46,590 nucleotides of DNA from Phycisphaeraceae bacterium (GCA_020831765.1 JAFIFY010000141.1:1-46590), one strand, 5' to 3'; positions 26,611-35,095 are shown, counted from the first letter of the stretch. The notes: generated by a model from the sequence alone, not told the origin. Made by a program: numbers and translations.

Positions 26611-26650
26611 CCCCTTTCCGCGTGTCTCGCGTGTTTCATAGTTCAAATCC
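26611..26650 (+). repeat. dispersed motif, copy B
   Basis: CCCCTTTCCGCGTGTC then TCGCGTGTTTCATAGTTC and AAATCC. The element CGCGTGT is duplicated inside it. It runs directly into the hairpin at 26649-26667. Confidence 0.5.
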
Positions 26651-26707
26651 TGCCTTGGCTTGGCAGGCCCGGAGCGAGACGAATTGCAGGTCAACGTCCG
26701 TTTGACC
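26649..26707. repeat. two matched 19-base hairpins, 40 bases apart
   Basis: CCTGCC-N7-GGCAGG (26649-26667) and GGTCAA-N7-TTGACC (26689-26707) have equal arm (6) and loop (7) lengths, and their centres lie exactly 40 bases apart. They lie downstream of the SET gene on its strand. They could be operators or mRNA structures. Confidence 0.4.
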
Positions 26708-26827
26708 GACTGGCGTCAATTCATGTTCGCCAATGTGGCCTTTCGGAGCAGCTTTCAACGGCGAATCACAAGACACTCGCATCAGGGGCGACGCGCGGTG
26801 GCTTTCGGGGCTTTTTGAGCCGGGCCT

Positions 26828-27250
26828 TCAGGGATGGATCGATCGTTGTTCCTGGTCGCCGAGGGTGGGGTATTTCCTGGCGTTCTGCCAGAACTCCGGG
26901 CCGTAGTCGATCAGGAGTTCTTCGCCCGGTTGGATGTCTCGGGCAGCGCGGAACTCGAGGCGTTGGGTTTTGGTGAGGGTGGCCCAGGTGACGTTGGGTG
27001 GTTGGCCGTGATTGAAGAGCGAGGCGATGCCAAAGCCGACGGCGCGGCCGTCGCCCTCGTAGGGCCAGGCGAAAAGGTAGTGGTTCAGAACGGTGGGCAT
27101 CTTTTCCCAGCCCTGCTCGAGCGGCAGGCAGGGGGATTGCTCGATGATGTGTCCGGCGGGGATCGGTTCGGCGGTGAAGACACCCAGGCCGTGCAGGGGT
27201 GAGCGGCGGATTTCCAGGCCGGGATGGCGGATGCATGGATCGTCGGACAT
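26828..27250 (-). CDS. small SET-domain protein (putative lysine methyltransferase)
   Basis: A 140-residue protein that is essentially one SET domain. Visible motifs are the N-terminal HGLGVFT (SAM-binding GxG), FNHGQPPNV (equivalent of the NHS..PN motif; H kept, Ser replaced by Gly) and GEELLIDYG with the catalytic-type Tyr. SET enzymes use S-adenosylmethionine to methylate lysines; bacterial free-standing SET proteins have few known substrates. ATG at 27248-27250 is chosen because the domain starts right after it; the frame upstream is Pro/Arg-rich and not conserved-looking. It lies 128 bases after the RimI-like gene on the same strand. Confidence 0.8.
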   Translation of the reverse strand: MSDDPCIRHPGLEIRRSPLHGLGVFTAEPIPAGHIIEQSPCLPLEQGWEKMPTVLNHYLFAWPYEGDGRAVGFGIASLFNHGQPPNVTWATLTKTQRLEFRAARDIQPGEELLIDYGPEFWQNARKYPTLGDQEQRSIHP

Positions 27251-27378
27251 GGGCGGGACTGCTTTCCGGGATGGCCTCGCTGTGCGGATCGGCCAGCGAG
27301 GCGGTGTGTGAATCCGATGGCGGCGAACCTGCCGGGCCGGGAATTCCGGGGGTCCCGGGGGCGGGGCCGGGGGCCGGG

Positions 27379-27861
27379 TCAGTCGTCCTCGGTCCGGGCA
27401 TCGAGCAGGAGACACATGCTCAGCCCCGGCCGGCCGGGTGCGTAGTAGTCTTCGAGCTGACGACGGATCGTGAAGCCGGTTTTCTCATAGAGCCGAACCG
27501 CCGGCTCGTTGCCCGCTTCGACTTCCAGGTAGATTCGATCCACCCGCCGCATGCTGAGCTGTTCGATCATATCGATGACCAGGATGCGCCCCACGCCCCG
27601 GCCGCGCATCGCCGGATCAACGCCGACGTTGTAGATGCGTCCCGATGCGCGAATGCCCCGTTGGCGGATCAGGCCGATGGACCAGCCGAGAATGATCGTA
27701 CCCTCGTGGGCCACACGGGTGATGACTCGGGGGTTGAGCAGCAGGTTGCGAATGCGGCGGCGGTTGAAGGCGACGGGCGAATCGAAGCAGGCTTGTTCGA
27801 TCTCCATCAGTCGGGGTAGATCGATGAGGTTGGCATCGCGCACTATTGGATCGGCGGCCAT
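27379..27861 (-). CDS. rimI: GNAT-family N-acetyltransferase, RimI-like
   Basis: A 160-residue GNAT enzyme, which transfers acetyl from acetyl-CoA to an amine; RimI relatives acetylate protein N-termini such as ribosomal S18. Seen: IVRDANLIDLPRLMEIEQACF at the start, the acetyl-CoA loop DPAMRGRGVGRIL (R-x2-G-x-G), IYLEVEAGNEPAVRLYEKTGF and the tail RRQLEDYY that is typical of RimI. ATG at 27859-27861 has AAAGGTG 9 bases upstream. Some GNATs with this pattern have other targets, so the symbol is tentative. Confidence 0.82.
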   Translation of the reverse strand: MAADPIVRDANLIDLPRLMEIEQACFDSPVAFNRRRIRNLLLNPRVITRVAHEGTIILGWSIGLIRQRGIRASGRIYNVGVDPAMRGRGVGRILVIDMIEQLSMRRVDRIYLEVEAGNEPAVRLYEKTGFTIRRQLEDYYAPGRPGLSMCLLLDARTEDD

Positions 27862-27987
27862 GCCCGGGCACCTTTCATCTGGGGACGGGTGGCGGAGGTT
27901 CGATGGGTGGCGATGGTCGCGGCTGGCCTGACGATCGGATCGCGGCCGCGGTTGGATGATTGGAGCGGTTCCGGTATCGACCAGCAC

Positions 27988-30081
27988 TCAATTGCCCCCG
28001 GCGTCGCCCTCGAACGTTTCGCGGATGCGATTCATCAGCTTCTCAAGCTGAACAAGGCGGAGCCGTTCGGGGTTGTTGAGTTCCTGTTCCGGTTCGCGAA
28101 CGATCAGGTCGGACCTGTCGGCCCGCATATAAATGGCCTGTCGCCTGACGCTCGTGCCCGGCGTGGGCTGGACGATGTCCACGAGCACCTCATCGGAACG
28201 GATGGTTCTTCGCCCGCCTTCGTCGGTGACCTCTCCGCCGACCTGATCGCCCGGGAGCACGGAGAAGCGATGGTTGGTCCAGATGCCGCGCACCAGCCGC
28301 CAGATTTCGAAGGTCGCGTTCGACTGGGCAACACTGACCAGGAAGGCATAGCTGGGCGGATCGATCTGCACGGGGTCGGACCAGGGCTCGGAGAATTGCC
28401 CCACGAGGTTGATCTGGTGGGCCAGGTGTCGCTGTTCGTCGTGAAGGTTTGGCTGTCGGAAGAGCGGATTCTCGACGGCGACGGCGATGCGGTAGCGATA
28501 GGTCTTGCCGGGCTGGACGGTAATGTCATGGGCCCAGACCTCCAAAGCCGTGGGCAGGTCCGCGGCATCGATCGCATCGGGGTCGGGCAATTGCTCGAGG
28601 TCATCGGGCGCCCGCTGATCGGGCATTCGAATTGTGGGCGGGCCGCCATCGCGGCCGGGCTGTTGGGCGGAGGGACCGGTTCGCGGCGACCTTGGAGTGA
28701 CGGGCGTGCTGGGGCGGTAGGGGTTGTCGAACTCGGGGTCGTCCTCGATGTGGTCCTCCCAGCGTGCATCCCTTCGCGGCGAGGGCGCGCTGGTCATGAA
28801 GACATTGGGGGTGGATGGATTGGCGCGAACACCACTCCAATCCTCTTCGAACGGCTGATCTTCTGGCAGGGGACTTCGTCCGCCCGGCCGCCTGGGCTGA
28901 GGTCGCGGGGGGGCAGGGGGCGCATCGTCCCATTCATCCTGCGGCGAGCCGGCTTCGGGCAGGCGGACGCGCGATGCGGGCAGGGCTGGATAGAGCTCAA
29001 CCAGACCCGGCCACGGCACGGACGTGACCCGCTCGACCAACGCCGCCTGCTCCCGCTTGAGCGTGACAAGGCGTTCGCGCTCGCGAGTGAGGGTTTCGGG
29101 GTTGGGGGGCGGACGTCGTTCCATTTGTGCGATGAGCCGGTTGACCCGGTCGATATCGGCATCGAACCTCGCCAGTCGCTGGGCATCGGTACGTGAGACG
29201 TCGATGGTCTCCAGCGGCCAGGGAATGGCGGTGGGAACAAAGATGGGAATGCGGATGATGTCCTGGTTTTCCTCGACGGCTCGAATGCGACGTCGGGCCT
29301 CCTCGGGCGCGATGTTTTCCGGCAGTGAACGGAAATTGAGAAGCGGATCGGTGGTGGGCAGTTTGGCGATGGTTTCAACCGGTCCCCACTCGCCGGTGTT
29401 CGGATCGAGCGTCTGCCGCTGAAGGACGACATCGGTGACCCAGAGCCCTCGCTCGCGCCAGTGCCTGGGCATTTGCGTTCCCGCTTCGGGGCGCTGATTC
29501 AGCCGTGAATACCATCGGGCCATGTTCCATTGGCCGCGCACGTGGACGGCCTGAAAGTCGCGTTGGGGAAGGGCGTCCCGGATCGCCTGATCCAGCGACG
29601 GGTTTTCCGGCCAGGGCGTACGGAGGTGACGACCGACCCTGACAGATGTGATGGTCGGGGCGCCAGGCTGGGGGACGACGAATCGTTCGAAGGGATCCTC
29701 AATGGGGGCCTCGTCGATGACCCGGGCTCCGCCAACGCCGCGAAGGGCGGCGCGGACCAGTGCGGACTCATCGGTGGTGGGCTCGGGGCGTGTGGGGATG
29801 ATGGATTGGGCGAACGCTTCAGCGTGTCGGGTTTCGATGGCTTCGATTCGCTGGACCACATCGGGAACGGTGTTGAGTTGACGCTGGAGCTGGTCGGCGC
29901 GGCGACGGACCTCGGGACCGACATCGCCCAGTGATGCCGCCCGCGGCAGGCCGGGGACATTGACACGGTAGCTGTCCATGACGAAGAACATCGCCACGAC
30001 CAGGATGGCGAACGCCGCGGCGATCGCGATGGCCAGCTTATCGGCATACAGGTCCAGGAAGGTGGCTTTTCGAAACTTCAT
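27988..30081 (-). CDS. large membrane-anchored protein of the PilM cluster, unknown function
   Basis: A 697-residue protein. A short cytoplasmic start and one transmembrane helix (about 15-36) lead into an extracytoplasmic part with a helical segment (about 300-350, Arg/Glu/Gln-rich), a Pro/Arg/Asp-rich linker (about 385-480) and a C-terminal domain from about residue 505. The latter contains VWAHDITVQPGKTYRYRIAV, resembling a fibronectin/Ig-like beta-sandwich. It lies third in the order pilM/N, pilO-like, this gene, where PilP would be expected, but I see no PilP lipobox or similarity. ATG 30081 has an excellent AAGGAG 9 bases upstream. A structural role in a pilus or secretion platform is inferred only from the neighbours. 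Confidence 0.7.
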   Translation of the reverse strand: MKFRKATFLDLYADKLAIAIAAAFAILVVAMFFVMDSYRVNVPGLPRAASLGDVGPEVRRRADQLQRQLNTVPDVVQRIEAIETRHAEAFAQSIIPTRPEPTTDESALVRAALRGVGGARVIDEAPIEDPFERFVVPQPGAPTITSVRVGRHLRTPWPENPSLDQAIRDALPQRDFQAVHVRGQWNMARWYSRLNQRPEAGTQMPRHWRERGLWVTDVVLQRQTLDPNTGEWGPVETIAKLPTTDPLLNFRSLPENIAPEEARRRIRAVEENQDIIRIPIFVPTAIPWPLETIDVSRTDAQRLARFDADIDRVNRLIAQMERRPPPNPETLTRERERLVTLKREQAALVERVTSVPWPGLVELYPALPASRVRLPEAGSPQDEWDDAPPAPPRPQPRRPGGRSPLPEDQPFEEDWSGVRANPSTPNVFMTSAPSPRRDARWEDHIEDDPEFDNPYRPSTPVTPRSPRTGPSAQQPGRDGGPPTIRMPDQRAPDDLEQLPDPDAIDAADLPTALEVWAHDITVQPGKTYRYRIAVAVENPLFRQPNLHDEQRHLAHQINLVGQFSEPWSDPVQIDPPSYAFLVSVAQSNATFEIWRLVRGIWTNHRFSVLPGDQVGGEVTDEGGRRTIRSDEVLVDIVQPTPGTSVRRQAIYMRADRSDLIVREPEQELNNPERLRLVQLEKLMNRIRETFEGDAGGN

Positions 30082-30156
30082 GCTAACGCTCCTTGATGCG
30101 GCTCACGGTCCCGGGTGGATTCAAGCCGCCTTGCATCGGCCACGCGACGTGGCGGT

Positions 30157-31710
30157 TCAGTCCTGGCGTCTGACAATGCCCAGACTTCGTCGGACATCCA
30201 ACGGCATGAAACCCACATCACGCTGATCCGGCTCCGGCACGATCCAATCCCGGAGCCAGATCGTCTCGATGGTCATCTCCACCCGGATGCAGTCGGCCTC
30301 GCCGAACCAGTAACCCCTCCGGATGGACTCGTACTCGTCCACCTGCCGGATGTTCATTTTGATGGGGGTCATCAGGTTGACCTGGCCGATGGCTTCGAGC
30401 AGGTCGGTCAGGTATCGGGCGTCCACGATCAACTCGACTTCAAGATGTCGAACATCGAACAGGGGATTGACCAAGGGCGTGGCGTCGGTACGCGTGCGGC
30501 CCACCGAGACCCGTCCGGTCGCCGTGGCTTCAAAATCCGTCGGCAGGCGCAAAGGAGCGGTGCCTGGCCGGACGTATTGCGGTCCGGTGGCCGCGGTTTG
30601 TCCAGCGTCGCCGCCAGGGCCACGCCACTCATCCCGCTGAGCCCGATCCCCAACGCCGACATAGCCTGGTACCGCGCTCATGCGGACCAGTCGTTTGACC
30701 GGACGGTTGATGACGTTGGATTCTTGATCATCAAGCCGGTTGGCGATCCGAATCGCATTGATCATGTCTTCGTACATCCACAGGTCCAACTGGGCGTACC
30801 AGACATCCGAAGGCGTGGGGTCGTCGGGCAGGGCGGCGGGCATCGGGAACCGGTCGGAGGTTGGATTGATCGAGCCGACGTAAAGACCAATGTTTTTCGC
30901 GTTTTCTCTTAATTCATCGGAGATCGAGTGGCGCAGGCTGGCCCTGAGGCTTTCGCGCTCGGATTCGTCGAGTTGGTCGAGCGTTTTGGGGAACTGGAGC
31001 CGATTGTTGAGGAAGAACCGCTTGTCCTTCTCGATCCGTTCGGCCATGCGTTCGGTCGAGACCGGTGCTCCGGCGCGGAGGTCGCTCCGTGGATTGGGAT
31101 TGTTCCCACCGCTGAGCATGTTTCGAAGCTCATCACGGTAAAGCAGTGGGGCACGAGCCCGAGCCGCATCATCGGCTTCGATGCCCAATTGTCCGCGTGT
31201 GGCGGTAAAGAGCCGGTCGAGCATGGGTCGGCGGATGCGGGCTCCGTGTCGCGCGGCCTCGTCGAGCAGCCGATCCTTGAGCCAGCTTCGCGGGTCCTCC
31301 TGGTCAGCCATTCGCCGGGCAAGATCGGGATCGCGCTGCAACTGATCGAATGCGGCGTACACCGGGCCGATCGGTCCGGTCTGGTTGATGATGCTGGTCA
31401 ATGCTTCGACCAGCCGCGCCTCGCTTTCCATCCGCCGGTACTGGCTTCGGAGGGCATCGCGAATGCCGGCGTTGGCGACGAGATGGAACTCTTCGGGAGG
31501 ATCGTCCGGACGCAGTCCGGGAACTTCGATCCGGGTCCGGTTGAGCTGCTGAATTTCGTTGAGCGTTCGACTCGGTTCGTTGGCCGCGCGGGCAACCAGG
31601 GCGCTGCGCTCCATGTACACCCAGACGAACAACCCGATTGCCGCCACGGCCATGACGCCGGAGAGCACGGTCAGGGGGTTGGCCTTCATCCAATCGATCG
31701 TCTTGCCCAT
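30157..31710 (-). CDS. PilO-like inner-membrane assembly protein
   Basis: A 517-residue bitopic protein. One N-terminal transmembrane helix (about 11-33) is followed by a long helical region and a C-terminal domain with RHLEVELIVDARYLTDLLEAI and, near the end, VEMTIETIWLRDW. Both fit the ferredoxin-like fold of PilO/GspM-type proteins (beta-alpha-beta with a final strand). PilO pairs with PilN in the periplasm to join the cytoplasmic PilM to the outer-membrane secretin. It is more than twice the size of usual PilO (about 200 residues), owing to the helical insertion. ATG 31710 has GGAG upstream, and it starts 25 bases after the PilM-N stop. The PilO assignment rests on position and topology. 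Confidence 0.65.
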   Translation of the reverse strand: MGKTIDWMKANPLTVLSGVMAVAAIGLFVWVYMERSALVARAANEPSRTLNEIQQLNRTRIEVPGLRPDDPPEEFHLVANAGIRDALRSQYRRMESEARLVEALTSIINQTGPIGPVYAAFDQLQRDPDLARRMADQEDPRSWLKDRLLDEAARHGARIRRPMLDRLFTATRGQLGIEADDAARARAPLLYRDELRNMLSGGNNPNPRSDLRAGAPVSTERMAERIEKDKRFFLNNRLQFPKTLDQLDESERESLRASLRHSISDELRENAKNIGLYVGSINPTSDRFPMPAALPDDPTPSDVWYAQLDLWMYEDMINAIRIANRLDDQESNVINRPVKRLVRMSAVPGYVGVGDRAQRDEWRGPGGDAGQTAATGPQYVRPGTAPLRLPTDFEATATGRVSVGRTRTDATPLVNPLFDVRHLEVELIVDARYLTDLLEAIGQVNLMTPIKMNIRQVDEYESIRRGYWFGEADCIRVEMTIETIWLRDWIVPEPDQRDVGFMPLDVRRSLGIVRRQD

Positions 31711-31735
31711 CGCAGGCTCCGCGTTAGAGGTCGAC

Positions 31736-33889
31736 TTAGTCCACGTTTTCGGCTCGGGTTCCCCGGGCCTGTTCCTGATCGATGATGCGGACCCACCATC
31801 GTACGGTGAACCGCATGAGGTTGATCGGCTGATCGGGTTCGATCTGGATCACCGGCTGCCGGACGGGGAAGAGGTCCTCGATGTCCCCGATCGCGGCCTC
31901 GCGAGGTCGGTCGAGCGCGCCCGGTTCATCATCCCAGCCAAACTCCTCGAAGCCGCCGCGCACCGGGCGCGTGGGCCGAGTGGGGCGTAGGGGCTCGGCG
32001 GGTCGTCGAGCCTCGTCCTGGCCGGGATAGACCAACTGCACGACTTCTTCCCAGGTCTGGACCTGACGCCGATCAATGGCGAAATCGCGGCGGCGTTCCG
32101 TGGCGGTGGTGGGCTGGAAGACGGCATAGGGGAATCCATCGCGGAGCACCGGTTCCGTGCCGCGTGGCTGTTGGCGGAGCATGCGCAGGAAATCCTGGAC
32201 GAGGTCTTCCCCCCGTTCGGAGCGGAAGTGAACGCCGCTGACTTCGATCTGGTAGATGCCGGCCCCGTTGGGCACGTCGGGGATGGCGGCGGCGTCGCCC
32301 GTGCGACCGCCGGCCACGCCGGCCGCGTCGAAGGGCGCGTCCTCGTCCCACTGGCCGGTTCCGGTTCTTGGGGTCGTGGTCTGGGCCACGGCGGGCGGCG
32401 GCAGGTAGCGGGTGTTGACCGAGGTGATCATGATCCGGTTGTTCTGATCCCGGGGGACGGCCAGCCATTGCTCGGGGTCATTGCCCATGGTGGCCTCGGG
32501 CGGATTGACGCCGGCCAGAGCCGCCTGAAGATCCGCGACCAGCTTCGGCCAGACATCGCGATAGTGCAGCAGGGATCGGTAGGTGTCGATGAGCGGGCGT
32601 GGGTCTTCATTCTGGATCGATGTGACGGCATCGCGCTGGATGCGCGCGGCATCGATGGTCCGCCGGACTTCCTGGTAATTCTCGCTATCGGGGCCGAATC
32701 CGCTCAGGTATGCCGCCTGCTTGGCGAAGAAATGCTGGAAGGCGACCAGGCCCGAGACCAGCAGCATGACCGACGCGGCGGCGAGGATGATCGGTTGCTT
32801 GGTCTTCCAGAGCCGCTGCCGCACGATCGTGGCCGGGAGAATGTTCGCATCGACGCGGGCTTCATCCAATCCCTGAAGCGCCAGGCCATAGGCGGTGACG
32901 AGGTTGACCGCTGAATCGGCGAAATCCGCTTCCTGCCGTTCGGGCGCGGCGATTCGCTCAAAGCCATCGATCCGGCTCACTTCCATCTGCAGCTTCTGCT
33001 TGAGGAACTTCTGGATGCCCGGCAGGCGGAAAGTCGAGCCCATCCCGACGACGTGGGTCAGTTCCGCATCGCGGTTGATCCCCTGGTAGTAGCCCAGGGA
33101 GCGCTGAATCTCCTGCACCAGGTCTTCGAAGACCGGGCGCATGGCCTGGAATATCTGCCGGGCGTACTTGCTCGTGCCCGCCTCGCGCTTGAGCTTCTCG
33201 GCCTTCTGATAGCTGGTCTTGAAGGCCCGCATCAGCACTTCGGTGAAGTTGTTGCCACCGATCGGCATGGTTCGGAGCCAGATGCCGCCGCCCTCGACGA
33301 TGATCAGGTCGGTGCTCGTCGAGCCGATGTCGAGCATGATCAGGCCCTTGGTGTCCTCGCCCAGTTGACGGTCGTAGACCAGGGCGTTGTAGACCGCCAG
33401 CGGCGAAAGCGTCATGCCATCGACGCGGAGCCCGACCGATCGATAGTTGCCAAGAATCTCAGCGACGCGTTCCTTGGTGATGGCGAAGATGCCCACCTCG
33501 ACATCCGGCGAGTCTTCCTGCTGAAAGACCTGGTAATCCCACTCAACCTGCTCGATGGGAAAGGGAATCTGCTGGACGGCTTCGAACTCGACGATGGCCG
33601 GAACCTGCTTGGGCTCGACCGGCGGCAGCTTGGCGAATCGGGCGAAGGCCGCGTTACCGGGGACGGAAACGACCACGGGAGTCCTGGAAAGGTCGTGGCG
33701 ATGGACGAAGCGATCGAGGTTGACCTGGATTTCCGAGTCGGCTTCGTTGTCCGGCGCGGTCAGCACGGACTTGAAAGGAAGAATCTCGTACTCGGCAAGG
33801 GTGATCTGATCGCCCGAGCGCACGAGTCGAACGGCCTTGATGGCACTGGCCCCGACTTCCACCCCCCAGCATTCTTTGTTTCTGGCCAT
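31736..33889 (-). CDS. pilM: PilM-PilN fusion, type IV pilus/secretion assembly protein
   Basis: A 717-residue protein. Residues 1-350 are an actin-like PilM ATPase: GVEVGASAIKAVRL at the start, VVVSVPGNAAFARFAKLPPV, the phosphate loop LDIGSTSTDLIIVEGG near 190, GGNNFTEVL and VVGMGSTFRLPGI. A transmembrane helix (about 363-385) follows, then a periplasmic part with a helical coil and a terminal alpha/beta domain similar in layout to PilN. Normally PilM binds the cytoplasmic tail of a separate PilN; here both are one chain. ATG at 33887-33889 is chosen (GGAG about 10 bases upstream and PilM homology at once); the frame is open further upstream through Pro-rich sequence. It is the first gene of the cluster after the promoter at 34236-34265. 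Confidence 0.85.
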   Translation of the reverse strand: MARNKECWGVEVGASAIKAVRLVRSGDQITLAEYEILPFKSVLTAPDNEADSEIQVNLDRFVHRHDLSRTPVVVSVPGNAAFARFAKLPPVEPKQVPAIVEFEAVQQIPFPIEQVEWDYQVFQQEDSPDVEVGIFAITKERVAEILGNYRSVGLRVDGMTLSPLAVYNALVYDRQLGEDTKGLIMLDIGSTSTDLIIVEGGGIWLRTMPIGGNNFTEVLMRAFKTSYQKAEKLKREAGTSKYARQIFQAMRPVFEDLVQEIQRSLGYYQGINRDAELTHVVGMGSTFRLPGIQKFLKQKLQMEVSRIDGFERIAAPERQEADFADSAVNLVTAYGLALQGLDEARVDANILPATIVRQRLWKTKQPIILAAASVMLLVSGLVAFQHFFAKQAAYLSGFGPDSENYQEVRRTIDAARIQRDAVTSIQNEDPRPLIDTYRSLLHYRDVWPKLVADLQAALAGVNPPEATMGNDPEQWLAVPRDQNNRIMITSVNTRYLPPPAVAQTTTPRTGTGQWDEDAPFDAAGVAGGRTGDAAAIPDVPNGAGIYQIEVSGVHFRSERGEDLVQDFLRMLRQQPRGTEPVLRDGFPYAVFQPTTATERRRDFAIDRRQVQTWEEVVQLVYPGQDEARRPAEPLRPTRPTRPVRGGFEEFGWDDEPGALDRPREAAIGDIEDLFPVRQPVIQIEPDQPINLMRFTVRWWVRIIDQEQARGTRAENVD

Positions 33890-34235
33890 GCTTGGAATCT
33901 CCATTGATCGGGGGCCTGCGTTCCCGCCCACGGTACTTGGGGGAAGCGCTACCGGGAGTTGCTTCCGGGGGCGTTCCGGAGGCGCTTCCGGGGGTGGGCG
34001 AACCGTTGACGCCGGGTTCGCCGCGCGGGTGATCGAGGGCGGGAACCCTTGGCGGTCGGCGCTCCTGTGTCCCCGGTGTCGAGCCATGGCTCGCACCCGG
34101 GTTCAAGATACCACAACCGACCAGCCGATTGCTTGTGGATTCGATCAACACCGTCGGCGTCAGGTTGGCGACGGCCATGCGTCCGACTCGGCCCGCGTGG
34201 CCGAGGTTCGCACGATTCGGGCGGGAGTACGAGGA
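33890..34235 (-). other. long leader of the pilM transcript, with repeats and a palindrome
   Basis: About 340 bases between the predicted transcription start (near 34229) and pilM. It holds four imperfect copies of a CCCCGGAAGC-like unit (33951-34000) and the palindrome at 34075-34097. No separate gene is convincing here. Confidence 0.5.
34075..34097. promoter_or_regulatory. extended palindrome in the pilM leader
   Basis: A perfect 14-bp palindrome CGAGCCATGGCTCG (34080-34093) is flanked by GGTG and CACC that also pair, with a single bulged T at 34079. In RNA it could fold as a nine-pair stem with a CATG loop; in DNA it could bind a dimeric regulator. It lies about 190 bases upstream of pilM. 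Confidence 0.5.
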
Positions 34236-34265
34236 ATCATAATTTCGCCGGTCGGGCGGGGTCAA
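34236..34265 (-). promoter_or_regulatory. sigma70-type promoter for the pilM cluster
   Basis: The minus strand carries TTGACC (plus 34260-34265), an 18-base spacer and TATGAT (plus 34236-34241). It sits just downstream of the membrane-protein gene ending at 34292, so the pil genes have their own promoter. Confidence 0.7.
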
Positions 34266-34291
34266 GCAATTGCATGCGATTCGGGGCGAAA

Positions 34292-35095
34292 TTACGGCGT
34301 TTGCTGGTCCCGGGCCAGGTACTGTGATTTCATCCGACGGTAGCGATGGTTGAGAATGACGATGATCAGCGCGATCACGGCGATCCCGCCGTACTGCATC
34401 CACGGATCATCCCGGTCCAGATGGCGATTGATCAGATCCGCGCCCAGATACATGATCGTGCAGCCGATCACGCTGCCCACGACGACGCCGAGGAAAGTGG
34501 CCAGCCGGCTCATGCCCAGCAGGCGTCCGAAAACCGAGCCGCCGATGCTGCCCGTGGATGCCAGGGGGAACGTCACCAGCCCGACGATCCCCACGAAGGT
34601 CATCTTGCGCAGCCATGGATGGGCCCTGAGGATGAAGCGCCCATCGTTGACCAACTCGCGGATCGCCGGACCCAGCCACGGCAGCCGGAACAGCACGCGC
34701 AGATGGCAGGAGACCAGCGTCGCCACCATCAGATCCATGTAGAGGACCATCATCATGAGAAACTGCGGCGAAAACCCGGCGGTGGCTTCGTAATCGGCTT
34801 CGAGGTCCTCCCCGATCCCGGCCGGATCGATCTGGTCACGCTGTCTGCCCAGCAGGATGACGAACCGTCCGAAGAAGAAAAACGTCGCCACCGCCACGCC
34901 CACCAGGCGAACCAGGTAGTCATGACCGTGGATCATCCAGATGGTCAGCAGAACCAGGCCCGTGAGGATGAACGGCCCGATCAGGGTTCCCAGCCAGACG
35001 GCCGGGTACTGCTCCTTGAGCGGCGGATCGGGGGGCAGGTCCGGGCGGTCTTGCGCGGCGGCCGACTCCAGCGATGACGACTTGTCGTCGGACAT
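34292..35095 (-). CDS. small multidrug export-family (COG2426-like) membrane protein
   Basis: A 267-residue polytopic protein. An acidic, Pro-rich cytoplasmic N-terminus (1-35) is followed by about six transmembrane helices. The conserved-looking segment is VTFPLASTGSIGGSVFGRLLGM, resembling the G-rich re-entrant region of the Sm_multidrug_ex family, followed by ATFLGVVVGSVIGC. The transported substrate is unknown, and the family name is historical. ATG at 35093-35095 is chosen for its AGGAG 5 bases upstream; the 20-residue longer frame is unlikely. It is divergent from the glycosyltransferase and probably separate from the pil transcript, which has its own promoter. Confidence 0.68.
   Translation of the reverse strand: MSDDKSSSLESAAAQDRPDLPPDPPLKEQYPAVWLGTLIGPFILTGLVLLTIWMIHGHDYLVRLVGVAVATFFFFGRFVILLGRQRDQIDPAGIGEDLEADYEATAGFSPQFLMMMVLYMDLMVATLVSCHLRVLFRLPWLGPAIRELVNDGRFILRAHPWLRKMTFVGIVGLVTFPLASTGSIGGSVFGRLLGMSRLATFLGVVVGSVIGCTIMYLGADLINRHLDRDDPWMQYGGIAVIALIIVILNHRYRRMKSQYLARDQQTP

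Larger units (their letters stand above)
24576..26827. other. 2.2-kb region without housekeeping genes; possible mobile-element remnant
   Basis: Apart from the tig promoter at its left end and one orphan frame on the minus strand, this stretch holds no recognisable gene. Plus-strand frames at 25065-25739 and 25318-25776 are Cys/Arg-rich and look like noise. It carries three copies of a dispersed motif (24884-24912, 25007-25044, 26611-26650) and several hairpins. The mix suggests a decayed insertion, but no transposase, integrase or flanking target duplication is visible. Confidence 0.5.

Noticed and set aside
26631-26667. tRNA fragment (GTTCAAATCC looks like a T-loop)
   Set aside because: The flanks do not form a T-stem, and no anticodon or acceptor arms can be folded around it.
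24576-26827. CRISPR array or insertion sequence
   Set aside because: The three motif copies are unevenly spaced and in both orientations, and no transposase, cas gene or target duplication is seen.
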